From positions 2,905-22,724 of the forward strand of contig PKXB01000107.1 in assembly GCA_003133345.1 (NCBI GenBank): a stretch of 19,820 bases of DNA. Direction: 5' to 3'. The notes below the pieces were generated by a model, which was given only the letters and a program-made list of their open reading frames with translations, was not told the DNA's origin and did not search any database. Made by a program: the position numbers and the translations under genes. This stretch comes from Hyphomicrobiales bacterium. GTDB lineage: Bacteria; Pseudomonadota; Alphaproteobacteria; Rhizobiales; Xanthobacteraceae. Below, piece after piece: positions 10,215 through 18,296 of this stretch. Positions within the stretch are counted from its first letter, which is position 1, and every line of letters starts with the position of its first letter.

Positions 10215-10286
10215 CCGCTCATGGCCCGAAGCGGCAGTTCGCTGCGATGCGGAATTTCGGCAGTTGTAAAAGCTGAAGCGGACATC
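10215..10286. repeat. Degenerate non-coding GC-rich repeat unit
   Basis: On the plus strand CCGCT (10215-10219) and AGCGG (10230-10234) form a short inverted repeat, followed 40 bases later by GAAGCGGACATC (10275-10286). This resembles the AGCGGACAT/ATGTCCGCT palindromic family that is scattered in Bradyrhizobium and Rhodopseudomonas intergenic DNA and is often miscalled as short genes with MSAFGTKRT-type translations. That likeness is from memory; only one degenerate copy is present here. Confidence 0.3.
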
Positions 10287-10508
10287 ACCGAGATGCGCCC
10301 CTAACTCGCGCGACTCTTTTAGTTGCGTGATGATGTTGCGATGGCGTTGCGACAGCAGGCCCATGTCGGCCACGGTGTCGCCTGGTAAATTGAATCAAAA
10401 GTGAAAAACAATCGCCGCAATGGGCGAAACAAGCGTTTGGGCGTGGGTAAATTATACCTGCCGTGTCGAGCAGCAGCAGGCAGGAGGAGCATCTAAATAA
10501 AAGGACAG

Positions 10509-10542
10509 AACGAGGCACCGTAATATCCGGCGCCTCGTTTTT
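10509..10542 (+). terminator. Rho-independent terminator, possibly bidirectional
   Basis: AACGAGGC (10509-10516) pairs with GCCTCGTT (10532-10539), extended past one A-C mismatch by CC/GG pairs, giving a loop of about seven to nine bases. A run of five T (10538-10542) overlaps the 3' end of the stem, which is the classic plus-strand terminator form. On the minus strand the same stem is followed by TCTGTCCTTTT, a poorer tract, so it could also end the lanA transcript, whose stop codon is 61 bases upstream in that direction. No plus-strand gene obviously uses it, so an unannotated small RNA is possible. Confidence 0.65.
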
Positions 10543-10599
10543 GACTCTATCGATCTGGCGGTCAGGGACGAAATTAAGAAGCCATGACTAGCTTAATGG

Positions 10600-10755
10600 T
10601 CAAGCTGGGCAGACAGACAAACCGCTGCAGAACCCGAGTGTGTAGTTCCCGGCTTTCTCTTTCCCCGTGCCCGCCGCAGTCTCCAGCGCCTCGTCGGAGA
10701 CTTCGTAGCTGAGGATCTCTTCATCAATCTGGTCGAGTCTGGTGGTGTCGCTCAT
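10600..10755 (-). CDS. lanA: Class II lanthipeptide precursor peptide (LanA candidate)
   Basis: A 51-residue open frame starts at the ATG at 10755 with AAGGA eight bases upstream and stops at TGA (10600-10602). The N-terminal part is an acidic, helical leader (DQIDEEILSYEVSDEALE, residues 8-25) ending in ETAAG at 25-29, a cleavage-site-like small-residue motif. The rest (30-51) is core-like: NYTLGFCSGLSVCPA, with Cys43 and Cys49 and dehydratable Thr39, Ser44 and Ser47 beside them. Acidic SDEALE-type leaders joined to short Ser/Thr/Cys cores are a known precursor format for LanM enzymes. The gene lies 462 bases upstream of, and divergent from, lanM. Two thioether rings are possible, for example Thr39 to Cys43 and Ser44 or Ser47 to Cys49. 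Ring pattern and activity are inference. The gene is small enough to be missed by routine annotation. Confidence 0.78.
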   Translation of the reverse strand: MSDTTRLDQIDEEILSYEVSDEALETAAGTGKEKAGNYTLGFCSGLSVCPA

Positions 10756-11217
10756 GGCTTTGGTCCTTTTCGTTCGCCAGCGGCGCCGGCAGTCAGCAGG
10801 CAGTCAGAGAAATTCGGATAAACCCCCTCCGCCAGCCATGATTAAATCATCGGCTATAAAGGGTGTAAAGTCCAATCTAAATAGGGCTTTGCGTGTCACC
10901 CCGCATCGTACGGTTAATGCCACAGATGGCTGATTTATGCAGATAAACCGCCCAATCTCCTCGATCTTCGAGCCGCAGTATCGTCTCCGGCACAGCCCGC
11001 TGCGCCGGCACGGTTTCCCCTTGTTATTTGGCACTTGAAACGCCAAAAAGACCCGCCTGATCCTCCCCCAAATGTCCGCCACAGACGCCAGTCGCCCCCG
11101 CGCGGCCAGCGTAGGCTCGGGCCGAAAGGGCCGGACGGGAGATGACATTAGGCTCCCCGGACATAGAATGACTGCGGCCCCGGAACAAATTGAGAAACCC
11201 GAGCGGAAAGAATTCGT
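10756..11217. other. Divergent intergenic region between lanA and lanM
   Basis: These 462 bases separate the two divergent lanthipeptide genes and should hold both promoters. The minus-strand side near 10830-10900 is AT-rich (TTTACACCCTTTATAGCC then TTTAATC), a plausible but unverified lanA promoter area. On the plus side a TGGCAC with a GG-N10-GC arrangement is listed separately. GGAAAG lies eight bases ahead of the lanM ATG at 11218. Open frames on the minus strand here overlap these signals, are Arg/Cys-rich and do not look like proteins. Confidence 0.5.
11029..11044 (+). promoter_or_regulatory. Weak sigma-54 promoter candidate upstream of lanM
   Basis: TGGCAC at 11029-11034 matches the -24 half of the sigma-54 consensus, and the GG (11030-11031) is exactly ten bases from a GC (11042-11043), the invariant pair of the -12 half. 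The bases before that GC (AC rather than TT) do not match. It is 174 bases before the lanM start. Chance occurrence is quite possible, and no enhancer-binding activator gene is in the window. Confidence 0.2.
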
Positions 11218-14200
11218 ATGGATGCTTTTTACGAGCGCTTGATCGTTCGCGCCGCAACCATCGACGAACTTCTGTCCGATGATTTCGAACCGCTGCCTGG
11301 CCAGAAAGGCGATACCGATTTGGCCGCACGGCGCCTCGCCGCCTGGTGCCGGTCGTGTGCCAGCGGCGACTGGTCGCTGTTTGGCCGGCGGCTGGATCGA
11401 GACGGATGGACGATCGGCCAGGCGCTGTCGAGATTCGCCACCGTTCGCCGCAAAGCTTCCGCCTCAAAGCCCGCGTGGATCGACGACGCAATCTGGATCG
11501 AGGCGGCGTTGCAAAGCCCAACCAAAAACACCAAAACGATTGCGGCGTTTGAGCAGACCGAGCCTTGTGCATTCGAACACCTGTTCACGCCGGTGGTCGA
11601 ACAAGCCGAAGCGCTGCTTTGGTCGGATATCAACGCACGGGTGTTCGACAACCTGAACGAATCCGCTCGTGCATGCCTGCGCCTTTCGCTTCTCAAGGAA
11701 CTGTCCAGCCTTTCCACTCCGGCAATCTATGAACGCTTCGTATTGGCGCGGAAGGCTAGTGGAACGCCGCCCGCTGCAGCGAAGCCGCAGCAAGAGGCCG
11801 GCACATCGCGCTACGATCAATTCGTCGCCGAAATGGAAGCTGGCGGTTTCCGGCGTCTGTTCGAAGACAAGCCGGTACTTTTGCGGTTGATTGCCTCGGT
11901 CACGCGGCAGTGGATCGATACGTCGCGCGAATTCGTCCTGCGCCTTGATGCCGATCTGGCGACGATCCGTCGAGCTACCCTCCATGTCGGCGCCGACAGC
12001 CGGGTCGCCAAGATCGAAGGCGATCTCTCCGATCCACACAATAGCGGCCATTCGGTCCAGATCGTCAGCTTCGAGGATGGCTCGCGGATCGTGTACAAGC
12101 CAAAGGATTTGCGGCTCGATGTTGCTTGGTACGCATTAGTCGAGCGATTGAATCGGGCCGAGCCCCCGCTCGAACTGAAGGCGGTGCGCACGATTTCGCG
12201 GGACGGTTACGGTTGGACCGAGTTCATTGATCATGCGGGATGCGCCGATCAGCAAGGCTGTCAGCGATTTTTCCGGCGAGCCGGCGCTTGGCTTGCGCTC
12301 TTTCACTGCTTCGCGGCCAATGACATGCATCAGGAGAATATGATTGCGGCCGGCGATCACCCGGTGCCGATCGATCTGGAAACGATCCTTCAGGCACCCG
12401 CCGAGGAGCACAAAGCCCAAGATCCCGAGGCGCAGGCTTTTGACGCCGCCATGGAAACCGTCGCCAACTCGGTCATGATGGTCGGCTTGCTTCCCGCCTA
12501 CGGACGGTCTCCCGACAACAATATCTTTGCAATCGGCGGAATGACCGCGAACTGGAATTCCAAAACAAAGGTCAAGTGGAACAACATAAACTCCGACGAG
12601 ATGCGGCCGGCAAAATCGAAGGAAGTCGGCAAGACCACTCCGAACCTGCCGCATATCGATGGCCGTTACGCCAAGTTTGGCGACTATATCGACGACTTCA
12701 TCGCGGGCTTCGAGGACTACGCGAAGTTCCTGCTGCATCAGAGCAGGGACGCAAAGCAGGGAGGACTGTTCGACGGTTTTACCGGCGTTCCTGTCCGCAA
12801 GGTCATTCGTGCGACCAGATTCTATTACATGCTGCTCCAGCGCCTCAAAAATCATCGGACCATGGACGACGGCGTGGTCTGGTCCGCACAAACAGACTTC
12901 ATCGCCAGGCTGGCGGATTGGGAGAAAGATTCCGATCCACTTTGGCCATTGCAGCAGGCCGAACGGTCAGCTCTCGTCGCGCTGAATGTGCCGCATTTCG
13001 TATCGCCCAGCGATGGAAACGAGATACGCGATGCGACCGGCATTTCGATTCATACCGAGGCCACCTCCGGTATGGATCGCGCGCGCGCTCGTGTTCAGAG
13101 CTTCGATGAGCAAGATATCGCCTGGCAGATTACGGTTATCACGCAGAATACGAGCTCGCTTCCGAGATCTGCCGGACCGCCGGCGCGGGGCGTGGCGCTG
13201 AAACAACCTCCGCGCTCGGAGGTAGCTGTCGCGCCGACAAAGGAGGTTTTTGTCGCGGAAGCCGACAAGATCGCCGAAGAGCTTTCCCGTTATGCAATTC
13301 GCCGAGGGCCGGGCGCCGCTTGGATTGGTCTCGACTGGCTGGGAGACTCCGAGGTTTTCCAGCTCGTGTGTCTAGGCCCAGAACTTTACAATGGCGTTTC
13401 CGGCATTGCGGTCTTTCTCGCGGCGCATGCAGCGGTGACGGGGTGCAAATCGTCAGGCGAACTTGCGCTGGCCGGGATGTCGCATCTTCGCAAGAATCTG
13501 AGAAGCCGGAACGCAGCGCGCATGGCCCGATCCTTAGGGATAGGCGGCGCCACCGGGTTGGGCTCGATCGTCTATGCCCTGACCGTGATGTCCAAGAGCC
13601 TGCACGACGATGACTTGCTCGCGGACGCCCATGTGGCAGCGGAGCTGTTCACTGACGACCTCATTGCGGCAGACAAACAGTTGGACGTTATGGGTGGCAG
13701 TGCCGGGGCGATACTCGGTCTTCTTCGTCTTTATCGTGATACCCAATCCAGCGATGTGCTCAAGCGCGCGATAAAGTGCGGCGAATACCTGCTTCGTCAA
13801 CCCCGGGTCGGACCGGAGGGCCACCGCGGTTGGAGCGGACAAGGTTCCGGCCCGCACGGCCTTAACGGCATGTCCCACGGTGCGGCCGGCTTTGCCTATG
13901 CGCTCGCTTCATTGTCGGCGGCAACGGGCCGCGACGAGTTCGCGAAGGCCGCGTCGGAATGCATCGCATTTGAAAATTTAAGCTACGACGCCGAGCGCAG
14001 TAACTGGCCCGATTTGCGCGGCGACGGAGAGCCGGGCTGGCCATGTCAGTGGTGTCACGGAGCTCCCGGTATTGGTCTTGCGCGCATTGCCATGACCAAA
14101 CGGGGAGGATTGGATTCCAAGCTCTTGGCGACGGATATCCGGAACGCGCTCGTGGGCGTGGAGCGAGGCTGGCCTGGTCCCTTGGATACGCTCTGCTGTG

Positions 14201-14445
14201 GCGCGCTGGGCAGCATCGAATTCTTCTGCGAGGCCGGGAGCGCCCTTGGGCGGAGCGATCTTCGTGAACTTGCGTCGCGGCGGCTGATGAGCCTTCTGGA
14301 AGCTGCGACATCAACCGGCGATTACCGGTGGAACAGCGGAAATAGGCAGTTCAATTTGGGTTTGTTTCGCGGCGTTGCCGGTGTGGGTTACACATCGTTG
14401 CGTCAGGTCGATGGTTCTCTTCCCAACGTCATAATCTGGGAATAG
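11218..14445 (+). CDS. lanM: Class II lanthipeptide synthetase LanM
   Basis: The product is 1075 residues, the usual LanM length. The dehydratase domain (about 170-720) has VYKPKDLRLD at 292-301, the catalytic-loop-like NDMHQEN at 368-374 (D369, H371, N374) and PIDLET at 384-389, equivalent to kinase-like phosphate-transfer residues that activate Ser/Thr for elimination. The LanC-like cyclase domain (about 725-1075) has MSHGAAG with H887, WCHGAPG with C946, and LCCGALG with C993-C994. In classical cyclases the last motif is CHG; here it is CCG, giving three cysteine zinc ligands, a feature known from ProcM-like enzymes. The enzyme should dehydrate Ser/Thr in the LanA core and add Cys thiols to form thioether rings in the cytoplasm. 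GGAAAG lies eight bases before the ATG. Gene intact, no frameshift. Confidence 0.95.
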   Translation: MDAFYERLIVRAATIDELLSDDFEPLPGQKGDTDLAARRLAAWCRSCASGDWSLFGRRLDRDGWTIGQALSRFATVRRKASASKPAWIDDAIWIEAALQSPTKNTKTIAAFEQTEPCAFEHLFTPVVEQAEALLWSDINARVFDNLNESARACLRLSLLKELSSLSTPAIYERFVLARKASGTPPAAAKPQQEAGTSRYDQFVAEMEAGGFRRLFEDKPVLLRLIASVTRQWIDTSREFVLRLDADLATIRRATLHVGADSRVAKIEGDLSDPHNSGHSVQIVSFEDGSRIVYKPKDLRLDVAWYALVERLNRAEPPLELKAVRTISRDGYGWTEFIDHAGCADQQGCQRFFRRAGAWLALFHCFAANDMHQENMIAAGDHPVPIDLETILQAPAEEHKAQDPEAQAFDAAMETVANSVMMVGLLPAYGRSPDNNIFAIGGMTANWNSKTKVKWNNINSDEMRPAKSKEVGKTTPNLPHIDGRYAKFGDYIDDFIAGFEDYAKFLLHQSRDAKQGGLFDGFTGVPVRKVIRATRFYYMLLQRLKNHRTMDDGVVWSAQTDFIARLADWEKDSDPLWPLQQAERSALVALNVPHFVSPSDGNEIRDATGISIHTEATSGMDRARARVQSFDEQDIAWQITVITQNTSSLPRSAGPPARGVALKQPPRSEVAVAPTKEVFVAEADKIAEELSRYAIRRGPGAAWIGLDWLGDSEVFQLVCLGPELYNGVSGIAVFLAAHAAVTGCKSSGELALAGMSHLRKNLRSRNAARMARSLGIGGATGLGSIVYALTVMSKSLHDDDLLADAHVAAELFTDDLIAADKQLDVMGGSAGAILGLLRLYRDTQSSDVLKRAIKCGEYLLRQPRVGPEGHRGWSGQGSGPHGLNGMSHGAAGFAYALASLSAATGRDEFAKAASECIAFENLSYDAERSNWPDLRGDGEPGWPCQWCHGAPGIGLARIAMTKRGGLDSKLLATDIRNALVGVERGWPGPLDTLCCGALGSIEFFCEAGSALGRSDLRELASRRLMSLLEAATSTGDYRWNSGNRQFNLGLFRGVAGVGYTSLRQVDGSLPNVIIWE

Positions 14446-14537
14446 CCGGGCTTTTGTGAACCGGGAATAATTCCACTGCGTTGGCGCGGCTCCACGCCGG
14501 AGCGCTTCCACAGCGAACGGATCGCGGAATACGGAAT

Positions 14538-15104
14538 CTACTGTGGCTTCACGGTTGCGCACGATGCGGTGAGAACAGCCTTGAACATATCAAAGGACTG
14601 GACTCCCACCTGACAGGTCGTCGACGGATCGAGCGCAATGTGAATGACGTCACCCGTGGCCGCCAATTTCTGCTTGCCGTTGACGTTGATGTTGACACTC
14701 TCGTTCGTGGGAGAACCGATTAATCCGATGGTCAAATGACCGCCCGCGACGATCAGCGATTGATTGGGACTGATGTTATAGGTGTTCTCCGAAGGCGTGA
14801 TCGTGTGCAACGCGGCCTGAACACTTGTAAGCTCGGCTTGCAGATCGACGAGTTTTGCGTTTTGGTCAACAATTACCTTTTTGAGCCTCTGGCTTTCGGG
14901 CTGCAGCTGCTGGATCTGCTCCCTGGCGGCTGCAAGGTCGTGGTAAGTCAAATTCAGGCCGAACATGTAGCCCCCGATTGCGCCCCCTACCATGAGAACC
15001 ACAACGGCGAGGACCAGCAGGAACTGGCCCCCTCGTGCCGTCAACAAGACGTACAGTCGAGGGATTTTCTGGTCCGAGCGACCTGATTCCATCCTTTCGG
15101 TCAC
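14538..15104 (-). CDS. Membrane-anchored coiled-coil protein, function unknown
   Basis: The product is about 188 residues from a GTG at 15104 with GGAAGG nine bases upstream; an ATG at 15167 without a ribosome site and an ATG at 15092 are alternatives. A single membrane helix near residues 25-48 (FLLVLAVVVLMVGGAIGGYM) is followed by a coiled coil at about 58-95 (AREQIQQLQPESQRLKKVIV and KLVDLQAELTSVQAAL), then a predicted beta-rich exported domain (about 105-185) with two Cys (TTCQVG and TASCA) that could pair. No family recognised. It is the last gene of the minus-strand cluster, 147 bases after the SPFH gene, and convergent with lanM. The topology suits an accessory subunit in a trans-envelope or membrane assembly, which is inference. 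Confidence 0.75.
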   Translation of the reverse strand: MTERMESGRSDQKIPRLYVLLTARGGQFLLVLAVVVLMVGGAIGGYMFGLNLTYHDLAAAREQIQQLQPESQRLKKVIVDQNAKLVDLQAELTSVQAALHTITPSENTYNISPNQSLIVAGGHLTIGLIGSPTNESVNINVNGKQKLAATGDVIHIALDPSTTCQVGVQSFDMFKAVLTASCATVKPQ

Positions 15105-15250
15105 TTTGCAATTCCTTCCCAATTCCTTCGCATGGCGCCCGCGCAACCGCCGGGCGCGCGTCTCCATGATTGCCGATTTGCGGACGCCATGGCAATTCGA
15201 AAAGCGAAGCGACTCATGTCGTTACTCGGGCTCCGGCACTCGGCCATCGA

Positions 15251-16561
15251 CTACTGTTTCGGTTGCGCTCCTGTCGCAGGACTCGTCGCCGATCCGCTCG
15301 GGCGCAACCCCTCGGTGATCCGGGAAAGGATGGCTTGGATATCGGTGAGATCGAGCGGAATGGATGAGCTCGGCTGCTTATCCGAACTGGCGGGCGCGGT
15401 AGAGGAAGTCTTCTTGTCGGCCGCCATTGAGGCGCCACCGGCAGGCGTCGTTGATGAATTACCCGCCGGCAAATTGCCGATCGGAGCAGGCGGCGTTACC
15501 GGCGTCTTATCATTCGGTGTCGTACCGCCCTCAGCGGGCTTCGGTCCCGGTCCTGGCGATGCAGGAGAATCAACATTGCCGAGAATGATCGGCAGGCCAT
15601 CCTTGCCGTTGCCAATGATCACTATTTTTGTATTCGTGGACTGCGCGAGCGCAAGCGTGGCCTCGATGCCACGCCAACGTAGGTACGAATCCGAAATTCC
15701 TTGGCTGACCGTCTGCTGGAAGGCGGCTATGCCATTCGCCTCGATCTGCTTGCGTTTTGACTCCTGTGCTTCGCGCTCGACGCGGAATTTGAACTCTTGA
15801 ATCTGGTAGTACTGCTCGGTCTGGCGATTGATGGCTGCAACGATTGCGGGCGGCAATTCGATGCTGAGCACAAGGGTATCGAGAATTTGGATCGAGTGTT
15901 GCAGGAATTCGTTGTAGTGTTTGGGGTCTGGCTGTTCCATGGCCTCGGGCTGTACCAATTTGTTGAGATGGGCGCCCAGACTCGTTTGCGCATTAACTCG
16001 AATTTTGTCCTGAATCGGCTCGCGCGAGGTGTAAACCTCTTGGGCTGTGTACTGAGAAATGACTTCACGCGCTTGGCTGCCGATTTCGGGACCCACGACC
16101 GACTCCAAGTATTGCGGACCGATAAATTTGTGGAGCACGGCGATGGAGTCATGCAGCAACTGAAACCTGATACTGATCTGAGCGATTACGCTCACGCCGT
16201 CCTTGGAAATAGCGTTGTATGTCTGCGGCGTGGAATGCAGTCTCAGGTCATAAAGGAACAGCTTGTCCCAAGGCCAGACAATGTGGAGACCTTCATTTCT
16301 CAGTTGCTTGGGATCTAGGATTGTGCCTCGGCCAACAAAGCACCAGCAGTAACCGTCAAAACCGTTGAATCGCTTCCAAAGGACACCGACCTGCCCGCTC
16401 GGAACTGTAATCACCACGTAAGGATAAAGCACGGTGGCGGTGAGCAACGCCACCATCAACACGACGGATACGCCCGGCAGGTGGCGTCCGACAAATCGCC
16501 ACCATCCGCGCTTCGGCGGCGGGGGCGGCATTGCGTCTAGCAACTCTGAATACTTTACCAT
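15251..16561 (-). CDS. SPFH/prohibitin-family membrane protein
   Basis: The product is 436 residues. A cytoplasmic N-terminus with PPPPPKRGWW precedes one membrane helix at about residues 30-52, then an SPFH (stomatin/prohibitin/flotillin/HflK) domain at about 50-265: VPSGQVGVLWKRF, PWDKLFLYDLRLHS, KDGVSVIAQISIRFQL and the helical VVGPEIGSQAREVISQYTAQE. A charged helix (VEREAQESKRKQIEANGIAA) follows and the last 100 residues are a Pro/Ser/Thr-rich linker with a short helix. SPFH proteins form large membrane rings or microdomains that organise or protect transporters and proteases. Its ATG overlaps the ABC exporter stop by one base (TGATG), with GGAG eight bases upstream, so the two are translationally coupled. 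It may organise the exporter, which is inference. Confidence 0.88.
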   Translation of the reverse strand: MVKYSELLDAMPPPPPKRGWWRFVGRHLPGVSVVLMVALLTATVLYPYVVITVPSGQVGVLWKRFNGFDGYCWCFVGRGTILDPKQLRNEGLHIVWPWDKLFLYDLRLHSTPQTYNAISKDGVSVIAQISIRFQLLHDSIAVLHKFIGPQYLESVVGPEIGSQAREVISQYTAQEVYTSREPIQDKIRVNAQTSLGAHLNKLVQPEAMEQPDPKHYNEFLQHSIQILDTLVLSIELPPAIVAAINRQTEQYYQIQEFKFRVEREAQESKRKQIEANGIAAFQQTVSQGISDSYLRWRGIEATLALAQSTNTKIVIIGNGKDGLPIILGNVDSPASPGPGPKPAEGGTTPNDKTPVTPPAPIGNLPAGNSSTTPAGGASMAADKKTSSTAPASSDKQPSSSIPLDLTDIQAILSRITEGLRPSGSATSPATGAQPKQ

Positions 16562-18207
16562 CAGCCGTTCTCCATCGAACGCTGCTCGACAATACGGCCT
16601 TCCTCAAAGCGAATCCTGCGTGCGGGCATTTTTAGCTCGTCGAGATAGCGATCATCGTGCGTGATCGCCACGACGGTCAATCCGGCTTGCTTCATTTGCG
16701 GCAGCAGCTCGTCATAGAATTTGCGCCGAAATTCGGGATCTTGCTCAGCCGTCCATTCGTCCAGAATTAGGATCGGACGTTTCTCGAGCAAACTCACGAT
16801 GAGCGCCAGACGTCTGCGTTGACCGCCAGAAAGTTCGAGCGTGCTAAACTCGCTGTCCGACAATGATATCTTGTCGGATAACCGAAATTGCTTCAGCAGG
16901 CGATCGACCTCGCCTGGTTCCGGTTCCGGAATTCCGTAGAGCTTCCGGAACAAATGATTATCGAAGAAGATCGCCGACATCAACGCGCGATAGGTGTCGC
17001 GCGTTTCGGTGTTGACCCGTGCCCCGTCTAGTGTGATTTCACCGGAATCCGGAGGATAGAGTCCGGCGAATACCCTTAAAAAGGTCGATTTCCCCGAGCC
17101 GTTACCGCCGGTGATAAAGACGAGCTCGCCAGATTCCAAACTGAAATCCAGTGGACCGATTTGAAAGGTCGCTTCGGAATGTGCATCAAAATAACGGAAC
17201 ACAATATTGCGCATCTCAATCTTGTCGAAACGCTTCGGTATCTTTATGTCGAGCTCGTCGGTTGTCGAAGCGGCCGCTCGCAAAGAAATTTCCAATTGGT
17301 CGATGCGGTCCGCCGCGGAATTCGCGATCAGCAAGATCGGTATCGATTGCACGAGTCCGAAGCATGCTCCGACAACGAACATGAGGGCCGTCGTCGTCTT
17401 GGTCAGCGATGCGCCGCCCAGCGTATCGCTAAATTGGGGAGCGGCGAACACGACCGCGCCGAGCAAGACATACATGGCGACCTGCGACGACACGATTAGT
17501 TTGAAGGTTTCCGCCTGGCTGCGAATTTTGAGGTTGGCGGCAGCCCGCGACACGTCGACAGAATCGTCGAACAGATCGTTACTGCGTGCGCGGTTGAGCC
17601 GCACCTCTTTGAACCCATCCATGAAGTCGGTCAGCCGATCGTATAATCGGCGTTCCCACTGCGCCGATTCCTGCTTCTCGGTGATCAGACGGCGATTCTT
17701 GACGTGGAATATGGCTGCAGCCCCGGAGACGATAATGACCGTCATGGCGAATGCCGCAAACGACAAATACGCCACGTAGATACCGACGAAAAAAATGAGG
17801 ACCGCGCCTTGCACCGTAAAGCTGAGCGTATTGCTCGCTTGCGTCAGCACTGCGGTATCGCTGGTGATCGCGGCCACGATGCGCGAACGTCCGATGCTTT
17901 CCATCGCCAGAAGCTCCGAGCGTCTTACCAAATCCATAACGCGCAGGCGGAGCTTGTGGATGATGGCCTCGATCTCGGCCGTGGCCGTGATGGTCACGTA
18001 GAGTTGGGTTTTAATGAACAGAAAAAGCGAAACAATAAAAAGCGTGGCCGCCCACAGGCTGGGCTTATTTCCGTCGCCTGTGCCTTGCATGCCCGAATTG
18101 ATGGAAGCGAGGATCGTAGCGGTGCTAATGCCCCCAAGGGCGGACATGAACAACAGCTTCGGCAGCGAGCCGTGCATTTCGCGGCGAACGAGCTCGAGGA
18201 AGGTCAT
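16561..18207 (-). CDS. Cyclic-peptide-type ABC exporter (fused permease and ATPase; SyrD/PvdE/YojI family)
   Basis: The product is 548 residues. The N-terminal half has about six membrane segments (for example near 18-36, 50-70, 128-165, 240-262 and 280-305); the C-terminal half is the nucleotide-binding domain with Walker A GGNGSGKST at 367-375, signature LSGGQ at 459-463, Walker B D483-E484 (ILILDEWTAEQDP) and H-loop H517. The DEWTAEQDP sequence and total length are those of the cyclic peptide exporter family, which exports siderophore precursors, syringomycin or, for YojI, microcin J25. No N-terminal C39 peptidase is present, so it does not itself remove leaders. It is the only exporter in the window and the natural candidate for secreting the LanM product. 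Coupled to the SPFH gene downstream. The ribosome site is weak (AGAAG). Confidence 0.92.
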   Translation of the reverse strand: MTFLELVRREMHGSLPKLLFMSALGGISTATILASINSGMQGTGDGNKPSLWAATLFIVSLFLFIKTQLYVTITATAEIEAIIHKLRLRVMDLVRRSELLAMESIGRSRIVAAITSDTAVLTQASNTLSFTVQGAVLIFFVGIYVAYLSFAAFAMTVIIVSGAAAIFHVKNRRLITEKQESAQWERRLYDRLTDFMDGFKEVRLNRARSNDLFDDSVDVSRAAANLKIRSQAETFKLIVSSQVAMYVLLGAVVFAAPQFSDTLGGASLTKTTTALMFVVGACFGLVQSIPILLIANSAADRIDQLEISLRAAASTTDELDIKIPKRFDKIEMRNIVFRYFDAHSEATFQIGPLDFSLESGELVFITGGNGSGKSTFLRVFAGLYPPDSGEITLDGARVNTETRDTYRALMSAIFFDNHLFRKLYGIPEPEPGEVDRLLKQFRLSDKISLSDSEFSTLELSGGQRRRLALIVSLLEKRPILILDEWTAEQDPEFRRKFYDELLPQMKQAGLTVVAITHDDRYLDELKMPARRIRFEEGRIVEQRSMENG

Positions 18208-18296
18208 AGGTGTGATGTCTTCTGTCTACGCTTGCACAAGACGCCGCCGCCGGTTTAGCGATGGAGGCGCTTGCGGACCCCAATCAAACAGTTGCT

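Larger units (their letters stand above)
9980..10599. other. Intergenic region between the peptide-binding protein and lanA
   Basis: These 620 bases hold no convincing gene. Short open frames on both strands lack ribosome sites and protein-like sequence. Two items stand out and are listed separately: a degenerate GC-rich repeat near 10215-10286 and a strong rho-independent hairpin at 10509-10542. A perfect TATAAT occurs on the minus strand near 10452-10457, but no matching -35 box is seen at the proper distance. A 26-codon open frame (10420-10500, +) ends just before the hairpin but has no ribosome site. Confidence 0.5.

Noticed and set aside
10188..10373. A 61-residue minus-strand frame
   Set aside because: Its DNA resembles a degenerate AGCGGACAT-type intergenic repeat, and it has no ribosome site; the first ATG is internal.
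10446..10470. TATAAT on the minus strand as a promoter
   Set aside because: No matching -35 box at 16-18 bases and no gene downstream of it on that strand that starts with a ribosome site.
10420..10500. A 26-codon plus-strand frame just before the terminator
   Set aside because: No ribosome site and no protein-like pattern; kept only as part of the small RNA question.
10804..11148. A 114-residue minus-strand frame upstream of lanA
   Set aside because: It has Arg/Cys-rich sequence without recognisable domains, no ribosome site, and covers the region where the promoters should be.
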